NCBI GenBank assembly: GCA_903928045.1
Contig: CAIYPH010000464.1
Location: 1 to 9,041, forward strand
Direction: 5' to 3'
Length of the DNA stretch: 9,041 nucleotides
From: an uncultured Rhodospirillales bacterium
GTDB taxonomy: Bacteria > Pseudomonadota > Alphaproteobacteria > Acetobacterales > Acetobacteraceae
Part shown: one piece after another, positions 1 to 6,521 of the stretch
Layout: the number at the start of each line of letters is the position of its first letter
How positions within the stretch are numbered: position 1 is the stretch's first letter
Made by a program: the position numbers and the translations under genes
The notes under the pieces: generated by a model
The model's input: only the letters and a program-made list of their open reading frames with translations
Told to the model about the DNA's origin: nothing
Database searches by the model: none

Positions 1-1149
1 CTGGGGGACCTGCACTCCTTCGTCGCCGCCAACCAGCTCGGCGCCGACCGGCTGCTTGAGTTCATGAACGATTACGGCATGCATGATCTGCGGGCGCTGG
101 CCGCCGTGGTGCAGGACCGTTCGGAGCAGGCGATGCGCGAGGCCATCCGCGCGCTGCCGGATGGCACCTATGAGAGCGAGATCTTCAACAACCCGCTCGG
201 CACCCAGCTGCGCTACCCGGTGAAGGTGACCGTCGCGGGCGACACGATCGAGGTGGATTTCGAGGGCGCGCCGCCGCAGCAGGTGCAGGGCGGGCTCAAC
301 TGCACCTTCACCTACACCGCGGCGCACACGACCTATCCGCTGAAATGCATCCTCTCGCCGCAGATCCGCAGCAATGCCGGCTGCTACCGGCCCTTCACGG
401 TGAAGGCGCCCGCGGGCTCCATCCTCAACTGCGACCGGCCGGTGGCGGTGAACCTGCGCACGCGAACGGGCTGGTATATCGCCCCCAACATTTTCCGCGC
501 GCTATCCGAGGCGGCGCCGAACCAGGTGCAGGCGGCCACCGGGCTGCCCCATGCCGTCAATATATACGGGCGCGACGCTGATGGGCACACCTATGCCGAC
601 CATTTCTTCATGGGCGGCGGCCAGGGCGCCTGCTCGCGCTCGGACGGCAAATCGGCGTTGCTCTACCCGACTTCGGCGGCCAATACCTCGATCGAGCTGA
701 TGGAAACCCGCGCCCCGGTGCTGGTGCTGGAGAAAACCCTGGTGACCGACAGCGGCGGGCCAGGTCGCCAGCGCGGCGGCATGGGGGTGCGCACCAGCTT
801 GCGCAAACTGCATGACGACGGGCGGCCGACCCTGTTCTCCGTCTATCCCGAGGGCGTCGGCATCACCAATGAGGGCCTGTTCGGCGGCCGCCATGGCGGC
901 GGGGTGCATGGGGTGGTGAAGGACCTTGCCGGAATTGTGGTGCATGACTGCGGCACCGGCGAACTCGTCAGCATCGATCGCGCCGACCGCATCGTTGAGG
1001 TGCAGCTCGCCGGCGGTTCCGGCTATGGCGATCCGCGCCAGCGCCGACGCGAGCGCCTCGATGACGACGTGGCGGATGGCTACGTCAGCCGCGCCGCCGC
1101 CGATGCGGCCTATGGCGGCGGCGCGGCTTCGGCGGACGCGGCGGAGTAG
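1..1149 (+). CDS. Hydantoinase B/oxoprolinase family subunit, 5'-truncated by window edge
   Basis: The reading frame is open from base 1 and ends at TAG 1147-1149, giving 382 visible codons. An ATG at 64 is internal, because family-like sequence (GDLHSFVAANQLGADRLLEF) precedes it. HyuB-type proteins usually have about 520-590 residues, so roughly the first third lies outside the window. Family hallmarks are visible: a Gly-rich GGGQGA stretch, then SANTSIE-like and ETRAPVLVLEKTL segments, and GGPGRQRGGMGVR near the C-terminal third. Members form the B subunit of ATP-dependent hydantoinase, 5-oxoprolinase or acetone-carboxylase-like enzymes in the cytoplasm, normally paired with an A subunit that would be expected upstream, outside the window. 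The C-terminus ends in an Ala-rich tail. The substrate cannot be assigned: hydantoin, 5-oxoproline and related cyclic amides are all possible. It converges on the fumarylacetoacetate-hydrolase-like gene. Confidence 0.93.
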   Translation: MGDLHSFVAANQLGADRLLEFMNDYGMHDLRALAAVVQDRSEQAMREAIRALPDGTYESEIFNNPLGTQLRYPVKVTVAGDTIEVDFEGAPPQQVQGGLNCTFTYTAAHTTYPLKCILSPQIRSNAGCYRPFTVKAPAGSILNCDRPVAVNLRTRTGWYIAPNIFRALSEAAPNQVQAATGLPHAVNIYGRDADGHTYADHFFMGGGQGACSRSDGKSALLYPTSAANTSIELMETRAPVLVLEKTLVTDSGGPGRQRGGMGVRTSLRKLHDDGRPTLFSVYPEGVGITNEGLFGGRHGGGVHGVVKDLAGIVVHDCGTGELVSIDRADRIVEVQLAGGSGYGDPRQRRRERLDDDVADGYVSRAAADAAYGGGAASADAAE

Positions 1150-1152
1150 CCG

Positions 1153-1168
1153 GGGGGGTTAACCCTCC
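1153..1168. terminator. Short imperfect palindrome at a convergent gene junction
   Basis: A G-run and a C-rich run flank a central TTAA, giving a 6-bp stem that includes one G-T position. It lies between the stop of the hydantoinase-like gene (1149) and the end of the oppositely oriented hydrolase gene, whose last codons it overlaps. It could act as a small bidirectional terminator. It has no T-tract, so function is only inferred from position. Confidence 0.2.
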
Positions 1169-2034
1169 GGCAGGATCGTCACCGCGAGCTTGCCGATCTT
1201 CTCGACCTCGGCGATCACCTGATCGCCGACGGAGAGGAAGGTCTGCTTCGGCGCGCCGACGCCGGCGGGGGTGCCGGTGAGGATCACGTCGCCCGGGTCG
1301 AGCGTCATGATGCGCGATGCGGTGGCGATCTGCTCGGCGATGTTGAAGATCATGCCGGAGGTGCGGGCGTTCTGCTTCATCTCGCCGTTGACGGAGAGGC
1401 TGAGTGCGAGATCCATCGCATCGCCGATATCGGCGGCCGGGATCAGCCGCGGCCCCATCGGGCAGCAGGTGTCGTGCCCTTTGCCGGCCACCCAGTCGAG
1501 CTTGTAGAAGGTCTCGGGCGCGCGGTTATGGTCGCGCGCCGAGAAGTCGATGGCGACGGTGTAGGCGGCGACATGGCTCATCGCATCGGCTTCCGACACG
1601 TTGCGGGCGGTCTTGCCGATGACGAGCGCGAGCTCGACCTCCCAATCCATCGCCTGGGTGCCGATCGGCTTGCGCACGGTGGGGCCGGGGCCGACCACGG
1701 CGTTGCGCGGCGGCTTGAAGAAGAAGAACAGGCGCTGGGCTTCCTTGCGCAGGTCCTGCACGCCCATCTCGGCGGAGTGGTCGTAGTAGTTGGCGCCGGC
1801 GCAGAGGATTTTCCCGGGGAATTGCAGCGGTGCCAGCACCGGCAGCCCGGCGGGCAACGGTGTGGCGGTCGGCACCAGCCCGTTCAGATGGGCGTACCAG
1901 CGCGGCCAGTCGGCGAACAACTCGGCGACGGTCGCCGGCGCGCCGACGTCGCTGAGGCGATATGTGCCGGAGGGGAGTTCGACGCAGCCGGTGGCGGCGC
2001 CGTTGTCGAGCAGGGTGCAGAGGCTGAAGGTCAT
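1159..2034 (-). CDS. Fumarylacetoacetate hydrolase (FAH) family protein
   Basis: This 291-residue protein has the FAH fold typical of 2-keto-4-pentenoate hydratase, fumarylpyruvate hydrolase or oxaloacetate/acylpyruvate-type enzymes, which use a divalent metal to cleave or hydrate beta-keto-acid compounds in the cytoplasm. Visible landmarks are GKILCAGANYYDH (about 74-86), DWEVELALVIG (130-140) with likely metal ligands E132 and E134, AIDFSARD (161-168) with likely ligand D163, and the C-terminal signature ILTGTPAGVG (251-260). I chose the ATG at 2034 because it forms an ATGA overlap with the stop of the upstream binding-protein gene. An in-frame ATG two codons earlier (2040) is also possible. 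It is the last gene of the minus-strand unit. The position suggests that it processes a product of the solute captured by the neighbouring binding proteins. The exact reaction cannot be told within this family. Confidence 0.92.
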   Translation of the reverse strand: MTFSLCTLLDNGAATGCVELPSGTYRLSDVGAPATVAELFADWPRWYAHLNGLVPTATPLPAGLPVLAPLQFPGKILCAGANYYDHSAEMGVQDLRKEAQRLFFFFKPPRNAVVGPGPTVRKPIGTQAMDWEVELALVIGKTARNVSEADAMSHVAAYTVAIDFSARDHNRAPETFYKLDWVAGKGHDTCCPMGPRLIPAADIGDAMDLALSLSVNGEMKQNARTSGMIFNIAEQIATASRIMTLDPGDVILTGTPAGVGAPKQTFLSVGDQVIAEVEKIGKLAVTILPEG

Positions 2035-3542
2035 TTCCATTTCGCCAGATAGAAGCGGGGGAGTTCGTCGGGATACGGCTTGAAATCGAGCTGCCGGCTG
2101 ATGCCGTAGGTGGTCACGTAGGTGTGCATCGGAATCCAGTAGGCCTGCTCGGTGATGCGGCGGATGGCGGCGCTGTAGTTCTTCTTGCGCTCATCGACAT
2201 CGGTGGTTGCGCCACCGGCCTCCACCAGCTGCTTCACCTCGGGATCCCTGGCATAGTCGTCGCCGCCGCCGGTGAAGAAGAAGGGCAGGCTCGCCGAGAC
2301 ATCGTTGATGGAGTAGCTGCCCCAACTGCCCATGTAGAGCGGGTTCTTGCCCTCAAGCGAGCGCTGGATTGCGGCCGAGGCCTGGAGCTGGAGGATACGC
2401 GCCTTGATGCCGACGGCGGCGAGGTAGTTCTGCACCGCGGTGCTGTAGCTGGGCAGCACGTAGGTGACGAGGTCGATCTCGAAGCCGTTGGCGAAGCCGG
2501 CCTCGGCCAGCAGGGCCTTCGCGCGGGCGGGATCATAGGCGTATTTCACCGCTACGGCGGCGTCACAGCCGAATTGCGTCGGGAAGCACGGCGCCTCCGG
2601 CACGCGTGAGCCGCCCTGCACGAGCTTGTCGGCGATCTGCTTGAGGTCGATCGCGTGGTAGATCGCCTGGCGGACCTTCTGGTTGGTCAGCGGATTGCCC
2701 GGCGCCGTGCGACCGGCAGCGTCGATCGACAAATAGCCGACCCGCATGCTCTCCGCCCGCAGCGCGACCAGGTTGGGCATCTTGCCGATATTGTCGAAAT
2801 TATCGGCGGGGAAGTTCCAGATGAAATCAGCCTTGCCGCCAAGCAGAGCGGTGAGTTCGGCGGAGGAATCGGTGACGCTGCGGATCACCAGGTTCTTGAT
2901 CGGCGGCCGGCCCTTGGGGCTGTCCTTGTAGTAGCCCTCGAACCGTTCCATGACGATTTCGCTGACGCCGTCGATTTTGGTGATGCGATAGGGGCCGGCC
3001 CCCACCGGGGCCTTGGCATACGCCTCCTCGCCGACGCGTTCGCGATAGGCTTTCGGCCAGATCGGCACCACCATCGAGAGGTATTCGAGCACGGCGGGAA
3101 ACACCCGCTTCAACTTCACGCGCACCGTGAAGTCGTCCACCTTTTCTGCCCCTTGCAGCCAGGCGAAGTTGCTGGGCACCGCCAGCTTCTTGTCGGTCAG
3201 CAGGGTGGTGAGGGTGTAGACCACGTCATCGGCAGTGAAGGGCGAGCCATCGTGGAAGGTCACACCGCGGCGCAGGGTGAATTCGATCGTGGTGGGATCG
3301 GTATATTTCCAGCCGGTCGCCAGCGCTGGGCGCGGTTGGAACGTCTCGGGATCGCGGGCCAGCAAACCATCCCAGGCGTGATGCGCGACAATCAGGCCAA
3401 TGCGCAGGGAGTTGTAGTAGGGATCGACATTGGGGATGCCGTCACGCCACGTCACCCGCAGCGTGTCGGTGGATTTCTGCGCCGCTGCCGGCCCCGCAAG
3501 GAGACCAGCGGCCAGCAGGACGGCCAGGAGGATCGCGCGCAT
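2031..3542 (-). CDS. ABC transporter solute-binding protein, family 5 (second tandem copy)
   Basis: This 503-residue periplasmic binding protein is of the DppA/OppA/NikA type (SBP_bac_5). The N-terminus is a clear signal peptide: MRA, a hydrophobic stretch, then AGPAAA followed by QKS, with likely cleavage near residue 21. There is no lipobox Cys, so the protein is probably soluble in the periplasm. Family landmarks include EFTLRRGVTFHDGSPFTADDVVYT (about 87-110), KAPVGAGPYRITK (177-189), NPLTNQKVRQAIYHAID (283-299) and YDPARAKALLAEAG. C319 and C326, seven residues apart, may form a disulfide. I start it at 3542 rather than the ATG at 3560 because an AAGGA ribosome site (3548-3552) sits 5 bases upstream and overlaps the stop of the preceding gene. 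It is a close paralogue of the upstream neighbour. The ligand is unknown: peptides, amino-acid derivatives and metal chelates are all bound by this family. Confidence 0.95.
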   Translation of the reverse strand: MRAILLAVLLAAGLLAGPAAAQKSTDTLRVTWRDGIPNVDPYYNSLRIGLIVAHHAWDGLLARDPETFQPRPALATGWKYTDPTTIEFTLRRGVTFHDGSPFTADDVVYTLTTLLTDKKLAVPSNFAWLQGAEKVDDFTVRVKLKRVFPAVLEYLSMVVPIWPKAYRERVGEEAYAKAPVGAGPYRITKIDGVSEIVMERFEGYYKDSPKGRPPIKNLVIRSVTDSSAELTALLGGKADFIWNFPADNFDNIGKMPNLVALRAESMRVGYLSIDAAGRTAPGNPLTNQKVRQAIYHAIDLKQIADKLVQGGSRVPEAPCFPTQFGCDAAVAVKYAYDPARAKALLAEAGFANGFEIDLVTYVLPSYSTAVQNYLAAVGIKARILQLQASAAIQRSLEGKNPLYMGSWGSYSINDVSASLPFFFTGGGDDYARDPEVKQLVEAGGATTDVDERKKNYSAAIRRITEQAYWIPMHTYVTTYGISRQLDFKPYPDELPRFYLAKWK

Positions 3543-3547
3543 GTCCG

Positions 3548-3552
3548 TCCTT
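3548..3552 (-). promoter_or_regulatory. Ribosome binding site that decides the start of the second binding-protein gene
   Basis: On the minus strand TAAGGACGGACATG reads as the stop codon of the upstream gene merging into AAGGA, five bases, then the start codon. The overlap of stop and ribosome site favours the start at 3542 and suggests reinitiation or translational coupling. Confidence 0.7.
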
Positions 3553-5071
3553 ATTTCCACGACGACAGGTAGAAGCGCGGCAGTTCGTCGGGGTAGGGCT
3601 TGAAGTTCAGTTGCTTGGTCATGCCGTAGGTCACCACCGAGTTGAACATCGGCAGATACATCATCTGCTCGGTGAGCATCTTGATCGCCGCGCTGTAGTT
3701 CTTGCGCCGCTCATCGGGGTTGGTGCTGGCGCCGGCCTGCTCGACCAGCTTCTGCAGCTCGGGGATGCGGATATAGTCCTGCGTGCCGCCGTTGATGAAG
3801 GAGGGCAGGTAGGCCGAGGCGTCGTTGATGGAGAAGCTGCCCCAGTTCGACAGCGACATCGGGATGCTGCCGTCGATGCCGCGCTGGATCACCGCGCTCA
3901 CCTGCAGCTGCGACAGCTTGGCGCGGATGCCGACCTGGGCGAGGTAGTTCTGCACCGCCGCGCCGAATTGCGGCAGCAGGAAGGTCACCAGCTCGGTCTC
4001 GAACCCGTTGGGGTAGCCGGCCTCGGCGAGCAGCGCCTTGGCCTTGGCGGGGTCGTACTCGTAGCGCACCGCCACCGTGGTGTCGCAGCCGAACTGGGTG
4101 GGGAAGCAGGGGGTGTCGATCACCCGCGAGCCGCCCTTCATCAGGTTCTTCGCCATGTCGGCGCGGTTGATGGCGTAGGCGATGGCCTGGCGCACCTTGG
4201 GGTTGGTCAGCGGATTATTGGCGCCGGTGCGGCCGGCGACGTCGAACCCGATGAAGTTCACCCGCATCGCCTCGCCCCACACGGCGGTGAGGTTGGGGAT
4301 GCGGGCGATGTTCTCGAAATTGTCGGGGATGAAGTTCCAGGTCCAGTCGGACTTGCCGCCGATCAGCTCGTTGAGCGCGGTAGTACCGTCGGTGACTTCG
4401 CGGATGACGAGGCGGCGGATCGCCGGCTTGGGCTTGGGGCTGTCGGCGTAGTAGTCCTCGAAGCGCTCGAACTCGAACAGGCCGGGCGATTCCACCTTGG
4501 TGAAGCGATAGGGCCCGGTGCCGATCGGCGCTTTGGAATAGGCCTCGACGCCGACGCGCTCGCGGTAAGCCTTGGGCAGGATCGGCAGCACCATGGCGAG
4601 GTATTCAATGGCGGCGGGGAAGACGCGCTTCAGCTTCACCCGCACGGTGTAGTCGTCCACCTTCTCGGCGCCGGCCATCCAGGCGTAGTTGCTGGGCACC
4701 GAGACCAGCTTGTCAGTGAGAATGGAGTTGAAAGTGTAGACCACGTCGTCGGCGCTGAAGGCGCTGCCGTCGTGCCATTTCACGCCCTTGCGGAGGGCGA
4801 ATTCCAGCGTGGTGTCGTCGATGTATTTCCACGAGGTCGCCAGCAGCGGCTTGATCGCGAAGGTTTCCGGATCACGGTAGACGAGTTGGTCCCACGCCTG
4901 ATGGGAGACCACGAGACCGTCGCGGATCTGGTTGTAGTAGGGGGTGATGTCGGGGACCTGGGTCCAGTTGATCGCCCGCAGCGTATCGGCGGATTTCTGG
5001 GCCTGCACGGGTCCGGCAAGGGAAACGGCGGCGGCGATCGCGGCGGCGAAGAACGTGGCTTTGCGCATCAT
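3551..5071 (-). CDS. ABC transporter solute-binding protein, family 5 (first tandem copy)
   Basis: This 506-residue periplasmic SBP_bac_5 protein begins MMRKATFF, followed by an Ala-rich hydrophobic core and cleavage near PVQA/QKS (residue 24). The longer upstream extension in the same frame lacks signal-peptide character, and a GGGAG site (5079-5083) lies 7 bases before the ATG at 5071, which fixes the start. Landmarks parallel the next gene: LEFALRKGVKWHDGSAFSAD (about 89-108), KAPIGTGPYRFTK (180-192), NPLTNPKVRQAIAYAIN (286-302), a CFPTQFGC Cys pair at 322/329, and the same C-terminal KPYPDELPRFYL-type ending. By eye the two proteins are about two thirds identical over the N-terminal lobe, so they arose by tandem duplication and differ enough to have different ligand preferences. 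The gap between the two genes is 8 bases. No permease or ATPase genes accompany them here. Confidence 0.95.
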   Translation of the reverse strand: MMRKATFFAAAIAAAVSLAGPVQAQKSADTLRAINWTQVPDITPYYNQIRDGLVVSHQAWDQLVYRDPETFAIKPLLATSWKYIDDTTLEFALRKGVKWHDGSAFSADDVVYTFNSILTDKLVSVPSNYAWMAGAEKVDDYTVRVKLKRVFPAAIEYLAMVLPILPKAYRERVGVEAYSKAPIGTGPYRFTKVESPGLFEFERFEDYYADSPKPKPAIRRLVIREVTDGTTALNELIGGKSDWTWNFIPDNFENIARIPNLTAVWGEAMRVNFIGFDVAGRTGANNPLTNPKVRQAIAYAINRADMAKNLMKGGSRVIDTPCFPTQFGCDTTVAVRYEYDPAKAKALLAEAGYPNGFETELVTFLLPQFGAAVQNYLAQVGIRAKLSQLQVSAVIQRGIDGSIPMSLSNWGSFSINDASAYLPSFINGGTQDYIRIPELQKLVEQAGASTNPDERRKNYSAAIKMLTEQMMYLPMFNSVVTYGMTKQLNFKPYPDELPRFYLSSWK

Positions 5072-5078
5072 AGTCAGG

Positions 5079-5083
5079 CTCCC
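5079..5083 (-). promoter_or_regulatory. Ribosome binding site of the first binding-protein gene
   Basis: GGGAG on the minus strand lies seven bases before the ATG at 5071. It sits only four bases downstream of the hairpin at 5088-5118, so the hairpin could affect access to it. Confidence 0.6.
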
Positions 5084-5087
5084 GTCT

Positions 5088-5118
5088 GTTGCCGCGGAGC
5101 CTAGAGGCCCGCGGCAAC
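5088..5118 (-). promoter_or_regulatory. Intercistronic hairpin just ahead of the binding-protein genes
   Basis: GTTGCCGCGG (5088-5097) and CCGCGGCAAC (5109-5118) are perfect 10-base inverted repeats around an 11-base loop, which itself can extend the stem (GCC/GGC with a one-base bulge and a TAGA loop). It lies in the 61-base gap after the SDR gene. There is no T-tract on the minus-strand side, so a classic intrinsic terminator is unlikely. An mRNA-stabilising or processing hairpin, or an attenuator setting the ratio of binding protein to upstream enzymes, is plausible. Such hairpins are known in transport operons with a highly expressed binding protein (for example malE-malF). The role here is inference. 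Confidence 0.6.
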
Positions 5119-5132
5119 AGCGGCAAGCCGGA

Positions 5133-5915
5133 TCAGCCCATCGAGGAGTTGAAGGCCCCGCCGTCAAGCACGAGATTCTGGCCGACGATGAAGCTCGAGG
5201 TCACCGAGCACAGGAAAGCGCAAGCGTCGCCGAACTCGGCGGGGTCCCCGGCGCGGCCGGCCGGCGTGTCCTTCATGCGGAAGGAGATTTCATCCTCCAG
5301 CGAGCGGCCGGATTTCGCCGCCATCTGCGCCGTGGTGCCCTTCAGCCGGTCGGTGAGGAAGGGGCCGGGCAGCAGGCCGTTGATGGTGACGTTGTGGCGG
5401 GCCACCTGGCGGGCGAGGCCGGCGACGAAGCCGGTGAGGCCGGCGCGGGCGCCGTTGGACAGGCCGAGATGCGCGATCGGCGACTTCACCGAGGCCGAGG
5501 TGATGTTGACGATGCGGCCGAACTTGCGGGCGATCATGCCATCGACGACGGCCTTGATGAGGAAGATCGGCGTCAGCATGTTGGCGTCCACCGCCTTGAT
5601 CCAGGCGTCGCGGTCCCAGTCGCGGAAATCGCCGGGGGGCGGGCCGCCGGCGTTGTTGACGAGGATGTCCGGCTCCGGGCAGGCGGCGAGTGCGGCGGCG
5701 CGGCCGGCCTCGGTGGTGATGTCGCCGGCGACGGCGATCACGTTGACGCCGGTCATCGCGCGGATTTCGGCCGCGGTGGCTTCCAGCGTTTCGGCGGTGC
5801 GGGCGGTGATGACGAGATCGACGCCTTCACGGGCGAGCGAAATGGCGCAGGCGCGGCCGAGCCCCTTGCTGGCGGCGCAGACGATGGCCTTTTTGCCTTT
5901 GAGACCGGTATCCAT
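5133..5915 (-). CDS. SDR-family protein with degenerate catalytic site (BKR-like)
   Basis: This 260-residue Rossmann-fold protein is of the short-chain dehydrogenase/reductase superfamily. Seen: an N-terminal nucleotide-binding loop CAASKGLG (13-20), where the usual TGxxxGxG has lost its T and first Gly; DILVNNAGG (83-91); VDANMLTPIF (109-118); IVNITSAS with candidate Ser140; PGPFLTDR (183-190); and a C-terminal VLDGGAF. The position 13 residues after Ser140, normally the catalytic Tyr, is S153, and the position of the following Lys is R157 (GLSNGARAG). A known BKR-like SDR subgroup has this imperfect active site, so the normal reductase reaction cannot be assumed. The start at 5915 is supported by AGGAGG eight bases upstream. 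It follows the thioesterase gene after 30 bases and is probably co-transcribed with it. Confidence 0.92.
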   Translation of the reverse strand: MDTGLKGKKAIVCAASKGLGRACAISLAREGVDLVITARTAETLEATAAEIRAMTGVNVIAVAGDITTEAGRAAALAACPEPDILVNNAGGPPPGDFRDWDRDAWIKAVDANMLTPIFLIKAVVDGMIARKFGRIVNITSASVKSPIAHLGLSNGARAGLTGFVAGLARQVARHNVTINGLLPGPFLTDRLKGTTAQMAAKSGRSLEDEISFRMKDTPAGRAGDPAEFGDACAFLCSVTSSFIVGQNLVLDGGAFNSSMG

Positions 5916-5923
5916 GGTGGTTC

Positions 5924-5929
5924 CCTCCT
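5924..5929 (-). promoter_or_regulatory. Strong ribosome binding site of the SDR gene
   Basis: A full AGGAGG on the minus strand is spaced eight bases from the ATG at 5915. It is the strongest ribosome site in this minus-strand unit and confirms the SDR start. Confidence 0.75.
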
Positions 5930-5945
5930 GGTGATGGCCCGCCGT

Positions 5946-6386
5946 TCAGGCCGGGCGTTGGATTTTCTGCATTTCGGCCCGGATGAAATCCGGGATCGGC
6001 ACCGGCCGCATCGCCGCGCGGTTACAATAGACATGAACGAAATGCGCCTCCGCCGAGGCAACATCGGCATCGTCGCGGAAAATCCCGCAGGCGTAGCGCA
6101 CCGAACTGCGCCCCAGCGTCTCCACCGCGAGGCCGACCCAGATGTCGTCGGGGTAGGCGACCTCGGAGAAATAGCGGCAGCCCGTCTCGGCGACGATACC
6201 GACGATCTCGCTGGTGGCGATATCGAGCAGGCCGTGATCGATCAGGAAGCGGTTCACCGCGGTGTCGATCCAGGAATAATAGACCACGTTGTTGACGTGG
6301 CCGAAGGGATCATTGTCCATCCAGCGCGTGGTGATGGGCATGAACCAGCGGAAATCGGCGCGGGTGGGGGGCGGAGTGCGGCTCAT
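5946..6386 (-). CDS. Acyl-CoA thioesterase, 4-hydroxybenzoyl-CoA thioesterase-like hotdog fold
   Basis: This 146-residue hotdog-fold protein has the usual length for 4HBT/YbgC-type thioesterases, which hydrolyse acyl-CoA to free acid and CoA in the cytoplasm. The N-terminal motif TTRWMDNDPFGHVNNVVYYSWID (about 19-41) matches the family. D26 is placed like the catalytic Asp of Pseudomonas 4-hydroxybenzoyl-CoA thioesterase, and GHVNN (29-33) begins the central helix. CRYFSEVAYPDDIWVGL (70-86) and SVRYACGIFRDD (95-106) fit the following strands. The ATG at 6386 is preferred because the family sequence begins soon after it. An in-frame ATG at 6425 would add 13 Pro/Thr-rich residues, and neither start has a good ribosome site. 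It is the first gene of the minus-strand unit and is divergent from copC. The acyl substrate is unknown. Confidence 0.9.
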   Translation of the reverse strand: MSRTPPPTRADFRWFMPITTRWMDNDPFGHVNNVVYYSWIDTAVNRFLIDHGLLDIATSEIVGIVAETGCRYFSEVAYPDDIWVGLAVETLGRSSVRYACGIFRDDADVASAEAHFVHVYCNRAAMRPVPIPDFIRAEMQKIQRPA

Positions 6387-6521
6387 CGTCGTCCGGAGCG
6401 GTGGCGGGGTGGGCGGACTAGACATGGTTTGCCCGGCTGCGGCAACCCGTCGCGGCGATGGACAGTGCGGCGGCCGCGCGCTAGACGGAAAGCCCGTTAT
6501 CATAACGTGATTGCATTGACG
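6387..6521. promoter_or_regulatory. Divergent intergenic region between the thioesterase and copC
   Basis: These 135 bases separate two divergent units and must carry at least the start signals of both. Most of the stretch is GC-rich with no recognisable sigma-70 pair. The only AT-rich patch is near 6495-6518, beside copC. If the thioesterase starts at 6425, part of this region is coding. Confidence 0.5.
6495..6507. promoter_or_regulatory. Palindrome CGTTAT-C-ATAACG upstream of copC
   Basis: Two perfect 6-base arms flank one central base, 14 bases before the copC ATG, in an AT-rich island within GC-rich DNA. It also contains -10-like hexamers on both strands (TATCAT on +, TATGAT on -). It could be a regulator binding site or the promoter core. 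No regulator gene is nearby to suggest which protein binds. Confidence 0.35.

Noticed and set aside
2655..3572. 305-residue + strand open frame opposite the second binding-protein gene
   Set aside because: It is an antisense shadow of a well-supported gene with no family motifs and biased composition.
3611..5104. 497-residue + strand open frame opposite the first binding-protein gene
   Set aside because: It has Gly/Val/His/Asp-rich composition with no domain features. The opposite strand has an unmistakable family-5 binding protein with signal peptide and ribosome site.
3553..5167. Longer start (5167) for the first binding-protein gene
   Set aside because: The 32 extra residues would place Cys/Arg/Pro-rich sequence ahead of the signal peptide, overlap the SDR gene and run through the hairpin. 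The start at 5071 has a well-spaced ribosome site.
6418..6486. Two CTAGAC hexamers in the divergent spacer (6418-6423 and 6481-6486) as a possible paired regulator site
   Set aside because: Six-base matches 63 bases apart are easily due to chance, and there is no symmetry or further extension to support them.
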